Origin: Spartobacteria bacterium | GTDB taxonomy: Bacteria; Verrucomicrobiota; Verrucomicrobiia; Chthoniobacterales; UBA10450 | DNA length: 64,000 bases | Assembly: GCA_003169975.1 (NCBI GenBank) | Contig: PNAA01000036.1 | Location: forward strand, 181,437-245,436 | Reading direction: 5' to 3' | Shown here: piece after piece, positions 19,666-27,550 of the stretch | Layout of the letters: every line of letters begins with the position of its first letter | Numbering within the stretch: the first letter of the stretch is position 1 | Notes under the pieces: model-generated | What the model saw: the letters and a program-made list of their open reading frames with translations, nothing else | What the model was told of the DNA's origin: nothing | Database searches by the model: none | Translations under genes and position numbers: made by a program

Positions 19666-20537
19666 TCCACGAATTCACCCAACTCTGGTTCGATAAATGG
19701 CGGAGCGCGATCGAGATCCTCCTCCTGAGCGTGGTGATCTATTACGGTTATCTCTACTTTCGCGGCACCCGCGGCGCCAAAGTCCTGACGGGTCTCGCGA
19801 TCGTTTTTCTCACGCTGATCCTCATCTCGCAGCTCTTGAACCTGGTCGTGATCAGCTTCATCATCCGGAGCTTTTCGGTCTTCCTCGCGGTCGCGCTGGT
19901 GGTGATTTTCCAACCGGAATTGCGTCGCGCGCTGGCCGAGCTGGGCGGTCACCCGATCTTCTCCCTGACGAGCGAGAAACGCGAAACGGTGCATGATCTG
20001 GCGGAGGTGGTGACGCAGCTTTCGAACAAGCAGTTCGGCGCGCTGATCGCGATCGAGCGCGATACTTCGATCAAGATCTATGAAGAGACCGGCGTGATCG
20101 TCGATGCGGCGTTCTCGACGGAATTGCTGCTCACGCTTTTTCACCCGAAATCCGCGTTGCACGATGGAGGCGTGATCCTGCGCAACGGCCGGATCGCCGC
20201 CGCGGCCTGTATTTTCCCGGTGAGCCAACGCGAAACGCTCGATCGCAGTCTTGGTTTGCGGCATCGGGCCGCGCTCGGCATTACCGAAGAATCGGACGCC
20301 GTCGCGGTCGTCGTCTCCGAGGAGACGGGGGCGATCTCGATCTGTCACCGGCGCCGGCTCGAACGGAATTTTACCCCCGAAACCTTCCGGCAGCGGCTCG
20401 GCGAAATCTTACTCCATCGGTCTCATGAAGAAACTGATCCTGAACAACTGGCGCGCGAAACTGACCTCCCTCCTGCTCGCGACCGCGCTCTGGTACCTCA
20501 TCAAGAAGAACGTAGCAACGACACCCTCGCCGTCTGA
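19662..20537 (+). CDS. cdaA: Diadenylate cyclase CdaA (c-di-AMP synthase)
   Basis: CdaA makes c-di-AMP from two ATP at the inner membrane. It governs osmolyte and potassium homeostasis where studied. The 291-residue protein has three N-terminal membrane helices (about residues 18-85) and a DAC domain. The substrate motifs are LHDGG (167-170, where many homologues have DGA) and LRHRAALG (199-206, the RHR motif), with SEETGAISI downstream. The last 40 residues are unlike the family and overlap a microprotein in another frame, so that tail may not be under protein-level selection. No c-di-AMP riboswitch is apparent nearby. Confidence 0.92.
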   Translation: MIHEFTQLWFDKWRSAIEILLLSVVIYYGYLYFRGTRGAKVLTGLAIVFLTLILISQLLNLVVISFIIRSFSVFLAVALVVIFQPELRRALAELGGHPIFSLTSEKRETVHDLAEVVTQLSNKQFGALIAIERDTSIKIYEETGVIVDAAFSTELLLTLFHPKSALHDGGVILRNGRIAAAACIFPVSQRETLDRSLGLRHRAALGITEESDAVAVVVSEETGAISICHRRRLERNFTPETFRQRLGEILLHRSHEETDPEQLARETDLPPARDRALVPHQEERSNDTLAV

Positions 20538-20574
20538 AATTGGGAGCCGGCCGGAAGCGGCGGAGGTTCGTTAG
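20425..20574 (+). CDS. Microprotein resembling the CdaR (YbbR) membrane anchor
   Basis: This frame encodes 49 residues, MKKLILNNWRAKLTSLLLAT then ALWYLIKKN and a short polar tail. The pattern LxNNWxxKLxSLLLAxxLWYLI matches the N-terminal membrane segment of CdaR/YbbR proteins, normally encoded right after cdaA. The periplasmic YbbR repeats are absent. It overlaps the 3' end of cdaA by 113 nt in a different frame, and its stop TAG lies in a recurrent motif (20568-20575). The hydrophobic, family-like sequence against a non-conserved cdaA tail argues it is translated. It could be a truncated CdaR that tethers or tunes the cyclase; this is inference. Confidence 0.55.
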   Translation: MKKLILNNWRAKLTSLLLATALWYLIKKNVATTPSPSEIGSRPEAAEVR

Positions 20575-20588
20575 GCAGCGGCTGATTT

Positions 20589-20682
20589 GTGGACGCTTCG
20601 CTCCGCGAAGCGCGAGAAGGAAGGCGGCTGTCCTTTTGACTTTACGACGCCAGTCTGGCGCTTTACAGAGCGAAGCGTCTAC
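20589..20682. repeat. Dispersed intergenic repeat, copy C
   Basis: GTGGACGCTTCGCTCCGCGAAGCGCGAG opens the element, and GCGAAGCGTCTACATCAGCGC closes it in inverted orientation, with GACGCCAGTCTGGCGC inside. The palindromic head is shared with copies at 206-286 and 7138-7221, and the tail CTACATCAGCGC resembles that at 51976-51990. It separates the cdaA region from the convergent SprT-like gene. Confidence 0.55.
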
Positions 20683-20683
20683 A

Positions 20684-21136
20684 TCAGCGCAAAAAGCGGG
20701 CGAGGTTTTCGTCCTCCCAGCGACGGGCGCGACGGTAGCGCGGAAAGGCTTTTTCGCGACGATAAAATTCCTCGGTGTGAACCCGGCGGCGGCCGGTCGA
20801 ATCCGTTTCCTCCGGCACGACCGAATGCAGCATCTCGTGGTAAAGTACGTACTCGAGAAACCAACGCGGCACGAATGGTTGATCGAGCAAGGGATGAATC
20901 CGAATGACGCGATCTTCCTCCTGGATCGAACCGAAGATGAAATATTCTTTCGGCCGCTCTTTCCGTCGACGGCCCCAGAGAACTTTGTAACCACGCAACC
21001 GCCCGCGAAAATGGCGGTTGTTTACCCGATCGAAAATGTGGAGCAGATCGAAATAGCGACCTTCGTGCCGAAGATTAAGCTGCCGTTGCATCGGCAGCGT
21101 CGACCGGGCCAGTTTTCGTTTCGCCTTTTTCGCCAT
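20684..21136 (-). CDS. SprT-like zinc metallopeptidase domain protein
   Basis: The 150-residue protein has the SprT-like signature, LEYVLYHEMLHSVVPEE. Zinc ligands His100 and His104 flank catalytic Glu101, and His120 (RVHTEEFYRRE) is a likely third ligand. The N-terminal VNNRHFRGRL is the usual SprT-like start, and the C-terminus is short and basic without the zinc ribbon of SprT. Relatives of SPRTN cleave DNA-protein crosslinks, but the bacterial small members are not characterised. It is convergent with the cdaA group. Confidence 0.85.
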   Translation of the reverse strand: MAKKAKRKLARSTLPMQRQLNLRHEGRYFDLLHIFDRVNNRHFRGRLRGYKVLWGRRRKERPKEYFIFGSIQEEDRVIRIHPLLDQPFVPRWFLEYVLYHEMLHSVVPEETDSTGRRRVHTEEFYRREKAFPRYRRARRWEDENLARFLR

Positions 21137-21353
21137 CGGAACTTTCGGTAAAGGGAGGGAGCGGCAACCAGTTTAGGGTAATGTTAGGCTGACTGACAAG
21201 GTCCAGCAATGGCACGACCGGGCAAAGCAGCTATAAGTATCACATTAACAACGATATAAAATTTATTTACAGATCAACGCCGCCGAATACTGGACTTCCG
21301 GCTTCGCTTCGCCATCTTTAGCCTTTCAGAAGAAAAAAATAGCTGCCTCGTAA

Positions 21354-22466
21354 ATGACGCCGTTTCTTCGCAAACTACTGGGTCTAAATTGGTTGCTCAT
21401 TGCCAATATGCTGGCGTTGGCCATTTTTGGCGTGGTCGCGATCTATAGCGCGACCTATATGCGGCAGGATCCGACCGCGGCGGAGTTCTGGCGCAAACAA
21501 GCGAACTGGGTCGCCGTCGGATTCTTCGCCTTCATCGTCACCAGCCTGATCGATTATCGCTGGATCAAATGGGGCGCGCTGCCGATGTATCTGGCCGGTC
21601 TCTTTTTTCTGATCCTGACGCGCTTCATCGGGACGAAGGTTTACGGTTCCCGCAGTTGGCTGCATCTCGGGCCGATCAATTTTCAACCGGCCCAGCTCGC
21701 CGTCGTCGCCGGCATCATGGTGCTCGCGCTTTTTCTGAGCCAGTTCCGGCAACTGCATCCGATGCTGCGCCTGACCCTTTGCGGAGCGATCGTGGGCGCG
21801 CCTTGTCTGCTGATTTTGATGCAACCCGATCTGGGCGAATGCATGATCTGGGGACCGGTCCTGCTCGCGCTGCTTTTCGTGGGCGGAATTCCGTTGCGCT
21901 ACTTGATCTGCGTGGTGCTGATCGCGGTCGCGTTTATCCCGGTCGCCTATGTCGAACTAAAGCCCTACCAGCAGGAGCGCATCACGGCCTTCATCAACCC
22001 CGATATCGATCGCCAGGGTTCGGCGTGGGCGATCAATCAATCGCTCATCGCGATCGGCTCGGGCGGCTGGGCGGGGAAGGGATTCAAAGCGCCGAACACG
22101 CAGATCGAGCTCGGGTTTCTCCCCGCGACTGCGGTGCATAACGACTACATCTTTTCCGCCATCGGCGAGCAGTGGGGCTTTGTCGGCGGCATCGCGCTGC
22201 TCAGCGCCTTCGGTCTTATGTTGCTGACCTGTTTGTTCGTGGCCTACAAAGCCAGCGACCTTTTTGGGCTCTTGTTGGTCATTGGCATCAGCACCCTGAT
22301 TTTCACCCACATCTTCCAGAACGTCGGAATGACCATCTCTATCCTGCCGATCACCGGCGTGCCATTGCCGCTCATCAGCTATAGCGGCTCGTTCGCGCTC
22401 ATGATCATGTTCGGTCTCGGGATCGTGAACAGCGTTTGGGTGCATCGCAAAGTGCCGGTGCGCTGA
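21354..22466 (+). CDS. rodA: Rod shape-determining SEDS glycosyltransferase RodA
   Basis: RodA polymerises lipid II into peptidoglycan strands for lateral wall growth with a class B PBP. The 370-residue protein has about ten membrane helices. It shows SRSWLHLGPINFQPAQLAVVA, the essential acidic motif region MQPDLGECMIWGP, and the C-terminal ILPITGVPLPLISYSGSF that marks SEDS proteins. The AT-rich 60 bp upstream (ATATAAAATTTATT near 21257-21270) stands out from the GC-rich surroundings and is a probable promoter. No mreBCD or PBP2 gene is in the window. Confidence 0.93.
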   Translation: MTPFLRKLLGLNWLLIANMLALAIFGVVAIYSATYMRQDPTAAEFWRKQANWVAVGFFAFIVTSLIDYRWIKWGALPMYLAGLFFLILTRFIGTKVYGSRSWLHLGPINFQPAQLAVVAGIMVLALFLSQFRQLHPMLRLTLCGAIVGAPCLLILMQPDLGECMIWGPVLLALLFVGGIPLRYLICVVLIAVAFIPVAYVELKPYQQERITAFINPDIDRQGSAWAINQSLIAIGSGGWAGKGFKAPNTQIELGFLPATAVHNDYIFSAIGEQWGFVGGIALLSAFGLMLLTCLFVAYKASDLFGLLLVIGISTLIFTHIFQNVGMTISILPITGVPLPLISYSGSFALMIMFGLGIVNSVWVHRKVPVR

Positions 22467-22526
22467 TTTGCTGAACATGCCTTCGCCGTGGACAAATCCG
22501 CGGCTTTGGCCATATTGCCCGTCCCG

Positions 22527-22964
22527 ATGTCCATTCTGATCAACTTCCTGCTCGTGCTCGAGGCGCTCGTCGCCGTGCTCATGATGCTCGTCATCCTGAT
22601 GCAGCGGCCGAAAAGCGAGGGCCTCGGCGCGGCCTTCGGCGGAGGCGTGACGGAAAACATCTTCGGCGCGCAAACCACCAACGTGCTCACCACCATCACG
22701 ACCTGGCTGGCGAGTATCTTTTTCATCATCGTGCTCGCGCTGTCGGTGCTCTACGCGCACCGGGGAGTGCCTGATTCGGCCGTCCGGCGCGAGTTAATGA
22801 AAACCTCTGCCGCGTCGAAGGCGACGGCGCCGCTTCCGGCGACGGCCGCCGCCAAAAGCGCCGCCGCCGATGCGAAAGCGCAATTGACTCCGGCAGCGCA
22901 AGCGAGCGCGGCGCCGGCCGCGACCGCGCCTTCTCCGGCCGCGTCCGCGCAGCCGACCCCTTAG
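22527..22964 (+). CDS. secG: Preprotein translocase subunit SecG with Ala/Pro-rich tail
   Basis: SecG is the small accessory subunit of SecYEG. Two membrane helices are visible, with the conserved loop LMQRPKSEGLGAAFGGG between them. The conserved protein starts at the ATG at 22527 (MSILINFLLVLE); an in-frame GTG at 22488 would add 13 residues. After the second helix the protein continues for about 60 residues of Ala, Pro, Lys and Thr, a long tail for SecG. It lies 60 nt after rodA. Confidence 0.9.
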   Translation: MSILINFLLVLEALVAVLMMLVILMQRPKSEGLGAAFGGGVTENIFGAQTTNVLTTITTWLASIFFIIVLALSVLYAHRGVPDSAVRRELMKTSAASKATAPLPATAAAKSAAADAKAQLTPAAQASAAPAATAPSPAASAQPTP

Positions 22965-23017
22965 TCGCCGCAAGTTCGCCCCGCCGCGCGATTCTTGTAA
23001 TCGCAGCGCTCCGACGA

Positions 23018-25864
23018 ATGTTGAGACGCGGGATGACGTCAACTCAGCAACGGACACTTGCCTCTGCGAATTGCGAAATCGCCTTCGATCATCGCACTCG
23101 CCGGCTCTACGCGACCGACGCCTCACTTTATCAGATCGAACCCGCCGCCGTCGCCTTCCCGCGCGGCGCGGAGCAGGCCCGCGAGGTCATTCTCGCCTCT
23201 GCCAACGCCGGCATCTCCGTCTCGCCGCGCGGCGCCGGGAGCGGCCTCTCCGGCGGCGCACTCGGCGACGGCTTGATCGTCGATTTTTCGCGCCACAATC
23301 GGCAGATCAGCGCGCTCGACCTCGAGCAACGGACAGTCCGCGTCGGCGCGGGTGTCGTCCTTGATCAGCTCAACGCCTTCCTCAAACCCCACGGGTTTTG
23401 TTTTGGTCCGGACGTCGCGAGCAGCTCGCGCGCGACCCTCGGCGGAATGATCGCGAACAACTCGTCCGGGGCGCACGTCCCGGTTTACGGCACGACGGCG
23501 GATCACGTTCGCGGCCTTGAAATTGTGCTGGCCGACGGACGCATCGAAACGATCGAGGCAGATCGACCGGCCCTCGCCGCGGAGCAGGAAATGATCGCGC
23601 GCCTCGTCCGGGCGCAGGAAACTGAGATCGCGGAACGAATGCCGCCGGGAATGTTGAAGCGGTGGTGCGGCTACGCCCTCGAGCGCTTTTCGGGTACGCC
23701 CGGCAACCTCATCGAAATTCTATCCGGCAGCGAAGGGACATTGGCCGCGATCCTTTCCGCCGAACTGCAGATTGTTCCCTTGCCGCGCGAGAAAGGGCTG
23801 GGCCTGATTTTTTTCGCGTCAGTTGGGGAAGCGATGCAGGCGACGGTCGAGCTGCTCGATCTCAAACCAGCAGCGATCGAACACATCGATCGGCCGCTCT
23901 TCGAGCAAACGAAAGGGCAGTTGAACTTCGCGGCGGCGAGAAGTTTGCTCGAGCTGGAGACGAAGCCGTGCGAGGCGATGCTGATCGTCGAATTCTTCGA
24001 TGACGAGGTGGCGGATCGGCTGGCGGCGCTCGCGGCGCGGCGGCTTGGGCTGCGCACCCTGATTTGTGCGGATGGAGCACAAATGAATCTCGTCTGGTCG
24101 GTTCGCAAGGCGGGTCTCTCCCTCCTCACGGGAAGACCGGGAGCGGCCAAACCGGTCGCGTTTATGGAGGACGCGGCGGTGCGCCCGGCACAGTTGCCGG
24201 CCTACGTGGCCGGGCTGGAAGCGATCATGCAGCGCCTTGGGCTGGATGTCTGCTATTACGGCCACGCCGCAGCGGGATTGCTCCACGTGCGGCCAGTGCT
24301 CGATCTGCACACCGCGGCCGACTTGAAAAAATATCGGCAAGTGGCGGACGAAGTTGCGGCCCTCGTTAGGCAATTCAAAGGCTCGCTCTCCGCCGAGCAC
24401 GGCGTCGGGATGGCGCGCACCGAATATCTGCGCGAGCAGGTGGGGCCCGAGTTGTTCGAGGTCATGCGCGCGATCAAACGCGTTTTCGATCCGGCAAATC
24501 TTTTTAATCCGGAAAAGTTGATCGGCGACGGTCGCTTCCGGATCGACCAGGATCTGCGGGAGAATTTTCGCCGGCCGATCGAGCTGCCGTTCACGCCGGT
24601 GCTGGCGTTTGCGGCCAAGGACCATTCTTTCATCGGCAACCTCGAGCAATGCAACGGCTGTGGCGGCTGTCGCAAAGAGGCGCCCACCATGTGTCCCACC
24701 TTCCTCGCCACCGGCGAGGAATACATGTCGACGCGCGGACGGGCGAATGCGATTCGGGCGGCGCTCGAGCTGCGCGCCACGGGTGGAGACCCGTTGCGTG
24801 CCCAGATCCTGGAAGACGCGCTGAGCAATTGCCTCTCCTGCAAGGCCTGCACCACGGAATGCCCTTCGAATGTGAACCTGGCGTTGCTCAAGGCGGAACT
24901 GCTCCACGCGCGTTATGAAAGCGATGGATTGCCCTGGCAGACGCGCATTCTGAGCGCCGTCGACTTGTTAGGCCGGATCGGCTGCGCGCTGCCTGCGCTC
25001 ACCAATGCGATGCTCGATTTTCCGCCGCTCCGCGCGGCGCTGGAGAAAACGCTCGGGCTCGCGGCGCAACGATCGCTGCCACACTACGCCGAGGAGCGCT
25101 TCGATCGCTGGTTCGTTAGGCAAGTGCGCCCAACAAACGGAAAGTCGCGCGGCAAAGTGATCCTTTGGGACGACACCTTCGTGCGCTATCACGAGCCGCA
25201 CATTGGGAAGGCGGCGGTCAAAGTGCTCGAAGCGCTGGGCTTCGAGGTCGCGCTCCCCACCAGTCGCCGATGCTGCGGACGACCCGCATTCAGCCTGGGG
25301 AATCTGAAGGAAGCAGCCCGCCTCGGCCGGCATAATCTCGAGCTGCTCCATCGCTCTGCTGACACCACGCCGATTCTTTTTCTCGAGCCCTCCTGTTACT
25401 CGATGTTCGTCGAGGATTATCGCGAATTGAAATTGCCGGAGACGCAGCCGGTCGCGCGCCGCTGCTTTCTTTTCGAGAAGTTTGTCGACGACCTGCTGGA
25501 GCTTGAGCCGGACGCAACCCGGTTCGAGCATCGCGCGGTCCAGGTTGCGATTCACGCTCATTGTCACGCGAAGTCGCTGCTTGATCCCGGATTCATGGTG
25601 CGCCTCGCGGAACGGCTCCCGGGACGAAAAGCAACATTGCTCGAGACCGGCTGCTGCGGAATGGCCGGCGCTTTCGGAATGTTGAAAGCGAAATACGATC
25701 TTTCGCTCAAGGTGGCCGCGCCACTGGTCGAGCTGGTCATCGCTCAACCAGCCGATGCAATCGTCGTCGCCTCCGGCACGAGTTGCCGCCACCAAATCGA
25801 TGAACTCACCCCGGTGCGTCCGCGGCACATGGCGGAGCTGCTGGCGGACGCGATTGCTCGTTAG
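23018..25864 (+). CDS. FAD-linked oxidase fused to Fe-S/CCG reductase domains (YdiJ-like)
   Basis: The 948-residue cytosolic or membrane-associated enzyme combines several modules. An FAD_binding_4 domain (SPRGAGSGLSGGALGDGLIVDFSR, about residues 68-92) is followed by an FAD-oxidase C domain (YYGHAAAGLLHVRP and SLSAEHGVGMARTEYL). Two 4Fe-4S motifs come next (CNGCGGC and CLSCKACTTECP), then two CCG domains (RRCCGRPAF and ETGCCGMAGAFG). This order matches YdiJ-type D-2-hydroxyacid dehydrogenases, which pass electrons to quinone; E. coli YdiJ acts on D-2-hydroxyglutarate. Substrate here is unknown. A second ATG at 23033 is an alternative start. The stop TAG at 25862-25864 lies inside a TCGTTAGG motif. 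Confidence 0.88.
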   Translation: MLRRGMTSTQQRTLASANCEIAFDHRTRRLYATDASLYQIEPAAVAFPRGAEQAREVILASANAGISVSPRGAGSGLSGGALGDGLIVDFSRHNRQISALDLEQRTVRVGAGVVLDQLNAFLKPHGFCFGPDVASSSRATLGGMIANNSSGAHVPVYGTTADHVRGLEIVLADGRIETIEADRPALAAEQEMIARLVRAQETEIAERMPPGMLKRWCGYALERFSGTPGNLIEILSGSEGTLAAILSAELQIVPLPREKGLGLIFFASVGEAMQATVELLDLKPAAIEHIDRPLFEQTKGQLNFAAARSLLELETKPCEAMLIVEFFDDEVADRLAALAARRLGLRTLICADGAQMNLVWSVRKAGLSLLTGRPGAAKPVAFMEDAAVRPAQLPAYVAGLEAIMQRLGLDVCYYGHAAAGLLHVRPVLDLHTAADLKKYRQVADEVAALVRQFKGSLSAEHGVGMARTEYLREQVGPELFEVMRAIKRVFDPANLFNPEKLIGDGRFRIDQDLRENFRRPIELPFTPVLAFAAKDHSFIGNLEQCNGCGGCRKEAPTMCPTFLATGEEYMSTRGRANAIRAALELRATGGDPLRAQILEDALSNCLSCKACTTECPSNVNLALLKAELLHARYESDGLPWQTRILSAVDLLGRIGCALPALTNAMLDFPPLRAALEKTLGLAAQRSLPHYAEERFDRWFVRQVRPTNGKSRGKVILWDDTFVRYHEPHIGKAAVKVLEALGFEVALPTSRRCCGRPAFSLGNLKEAARLGRHNLELLHRSADTTPILFLEPSCYSMFVEDYRELKLPETQPVARRCFLFEKFVDDLLELEPDATRFEHRAVQVAIHAHCHAKSLLDPGFMVRLAERLPGRKATLLETGCCGMAGAFGMLKAKYDLSLKVAAPLVELVIAQPADAIVVASGTSCRHQIDELTPVRPRHMAELLADAIAR

Positions 25865-25874
25865 GCAATGGGCT

Positions 25875-26645
25875 TTACGGCTTGGGCGGGGCCGCCAGCG
25901 GGCTGGCACCGGGCTTGGCCACTGCGCCTGGGGCCGGGGGCACGCCACCGGGCAGATCCGCATCGACGGGCACAGCCAGAATGTCGGGTTCGGTCCACGA
26001 TTCGGTGCGACCGGCCAGTTCTTTGCGCAAGGCGCCAACTCCCTCCGGCGTAATTGGTCCGCCCGTGTTGCCCCATTCCTGCCGAACGTAGGTTAGCACC
26101 TCAGCGATTTTCTGGTCGTTCAGGGTTTTCTCCCAAGGTTGCATCACGGCCGAGCCGAAGTGTTGACCCTTGACGGTGAGCGGACCTTGCAGGCCCTTGA
26201 GGACAATCATCACCGGCCGGTGCGCACCTCCGTTGACGATCTCCGAGCCGGCCAGCGGCGGATATTGCCCCGGCACACCGAGCCCGTTTGCCTGGTGACA
26301 GGTAGCGCAATTGGCCGAGAAAATCTTTTGACCTTTCTGCACCGGCGTCAGTTCCACCGCTTGCTCCGTGCCACCAGCCGCTCCCGCTCTCGTCGCAACA
26401 CGCGGCGCGCCGCCGAGATAATCGAGCCCGTCGCCGCTGAAGTTCCCGGCATACCGACCGAGGTAGGCGCCGCCGAAAAAGACCGCCAAACCATAGATGG
26501 TGATCAGCCAGAATGAGAGCGGCTCGCGGCCCACTCGCGGCTCGCTTTTTTCCCTAACGATCGCCGCATGCGTGTCGTGGACGCGCTGCGTTTCGCCGTA
26601 ATCCATTCCCTGGCGCGGCAAATTCTCGGGAGGTTGGCCGATCAT
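25875..26645 (-). CDS. Membrane-anchored monohaem cytochrome c (CcoP-like position)
   Basis: The 256-residue protein starts at the ATG at 26645, overlapping the CcoO stop in ATGA. One membrane helix (SFWLITIYGLAVFFGGAYLG) precedes a single cytochrome c domain with SANCATCHQANG and a probable Met ligand in SAVMQPWEKTL. The last 40 residues are Pro/Ala-rich. CcoP of true cbb3 oxidases carries two haems, so this resembles the single-haem electron-entry subunits of some cbb3-like systems. Earlier in-frame ATGs fall inside ccoO and are ignored. It is the last gene of the respiratory operon. Confidence 0.85.
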   Translation of the reverse strand: MIGQPPENLPRQGMDYGETQRVHDTHAAIVREKSEPRVGREPLSFWLITIYGLAVFFGGAYLGRYAGNFSGDGLDYLGGAPRVATRAGAAGGTEQAVELTPVQKGQKIFSANCATCHQANGLGVPGQYPPLAGSEIVNGGAHRPVMIVLKGLQGPLTVKGQHFGSAVMQPWEKTLNDQKIAEVLTYVRQEWGNTGGPITPEGVGALRKELAGRTESWTEPDILAVPVDADLPGGVPPAPGAVAKPGASPLAAPPKP

Positions 26646-27550
26646 TTCTGCGCCTCCTTGGCCGGCGCGGGCGCGACTGTGGCCGGCGCTTTCGCTTCCT
26701 TCAGGGGATGCGATTGGTCGCGCGACATCAGGTAAGCGACAAGACACTTGGCGTCGTAGCTCGGGACGATTTCCCAACCTGCCGCCGGTTCCTCGTCAGG
26801 GTCGCCGGCGAAATTAATGGCGTCGGGCGAGGCGGCGCCGGTGATCCGGCGTTTCTCGTAGAGGAATCGATAGGGGGGCATGTTGGAATCCTCCGAAAGG
26901 CTCCGCGCGTTGTAGAGGTGGCGATGATGCCACTCCGCGGTGTAGGGTAATGGTTTACCGTCCGCAGTCAGTCCATTGTTGTCTGCGACTAACGAGGGCA
27001 CGGGCGCTGGAGCGTTAGCGGCGGGGCCCGAAGCCGGCGCCGGCGCACTTGGTCCGGCAGGAGATGCCACAGAGGAAGCGGCGGGAGAAACGGCCGCCGC
27101 CGGGGCACCAGCTGGAGGCGCAGCCGCACCAGCCGCCGGGGTCGCCGGAGCAGCCGGCGAAGCGTTCGCTCCCTTTGCTTCCGGCATCGACCGATGACCG
27201 ACGTTGGCGAGATCGGGACCGGTGCGCATCTCGCCCAGAAAAACGATCGGCTGGAAAATGTAGTCGCGCGGCGCACTGCGGCGTTCGCCCCACTTGCGCT
27301 CGAGATCGGACCCGCCGTAATCCGGACGCACCTGTTGCGAATGACAATAGACGCAGCCATTGGCGGCGTAGACCTGCGTGCCGCGCAGCGTCATGCCGGA
27401 AGGCGGCGCGGGATAAACATCGCCACCGTCTTCATCCGTTTGCGGATTGAGACTGCCGATCTGCAGGTTCGGCACCACTGTCATGCCCAGCCACGAGAAG
27501 GCGAAGATGCCGAAGATCCCGAGGAAGAGTGGCTGCAAACCTTTCATCAA
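26642..27550 (-). CDS. ccoO: CcoO-like monohaem cytochrome c with Ala/Pro insertion
   Basis: The 302-residue protein has an N-terminal anchor (PLFLGIFGIFAFSWLGMTVVP) and the haem motif AANGCVYCHSQQVRPDYGG. GEMRTGPDLANVGHRSMPE and EWHHRHLYNARSLSEDSNMPPYRFL follow, all CcoO hallmarks. About 80 residues of Ala/Pro/Ser low complexity interrupt it between the last two blocks, where ordinary CcoO has only a few residues. The ATG overlaps the CcoN-like stop by 4 nt. It should pass electrons in the periplasm, yet its presumed partner lacks oxygen-reducing residues. Confidence 0.88.
   Translation of the reverse strand: MMKGLQPLFLGIFGIFAFSWLGMTVVPNLQIGSLNPQTDEDGGDVYPAPPSGMTLRGTQVYAANGCVYCHSQQVRPDYGGSDLERKWGERRSAPRDYIFQPIVFLGEMRTGPDLANVGHRSMPEAKGANASPAAPATPAAGAAAPPAGAPAAAVSPAASSVASPAGPSAPAPASGPAANAPAPVPSLVADNNGLTADGKPLPYTAEWHHRHLYNARSLSEDSNMPPYRFLYEKRRITGAASPDAINFAGDPDEEPAAGWEIVPSYDAKCLVAYLMSRDQSHPLKEAKAPATVAPAPAKEAQK

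Noticed and set aside
19500..20424. c-di-AMP riboswitch near cdaA
   Set aside because: No leader region exists, since cdaA overlaps folP, and no ydaO-type core is seen in the intergenic regions.
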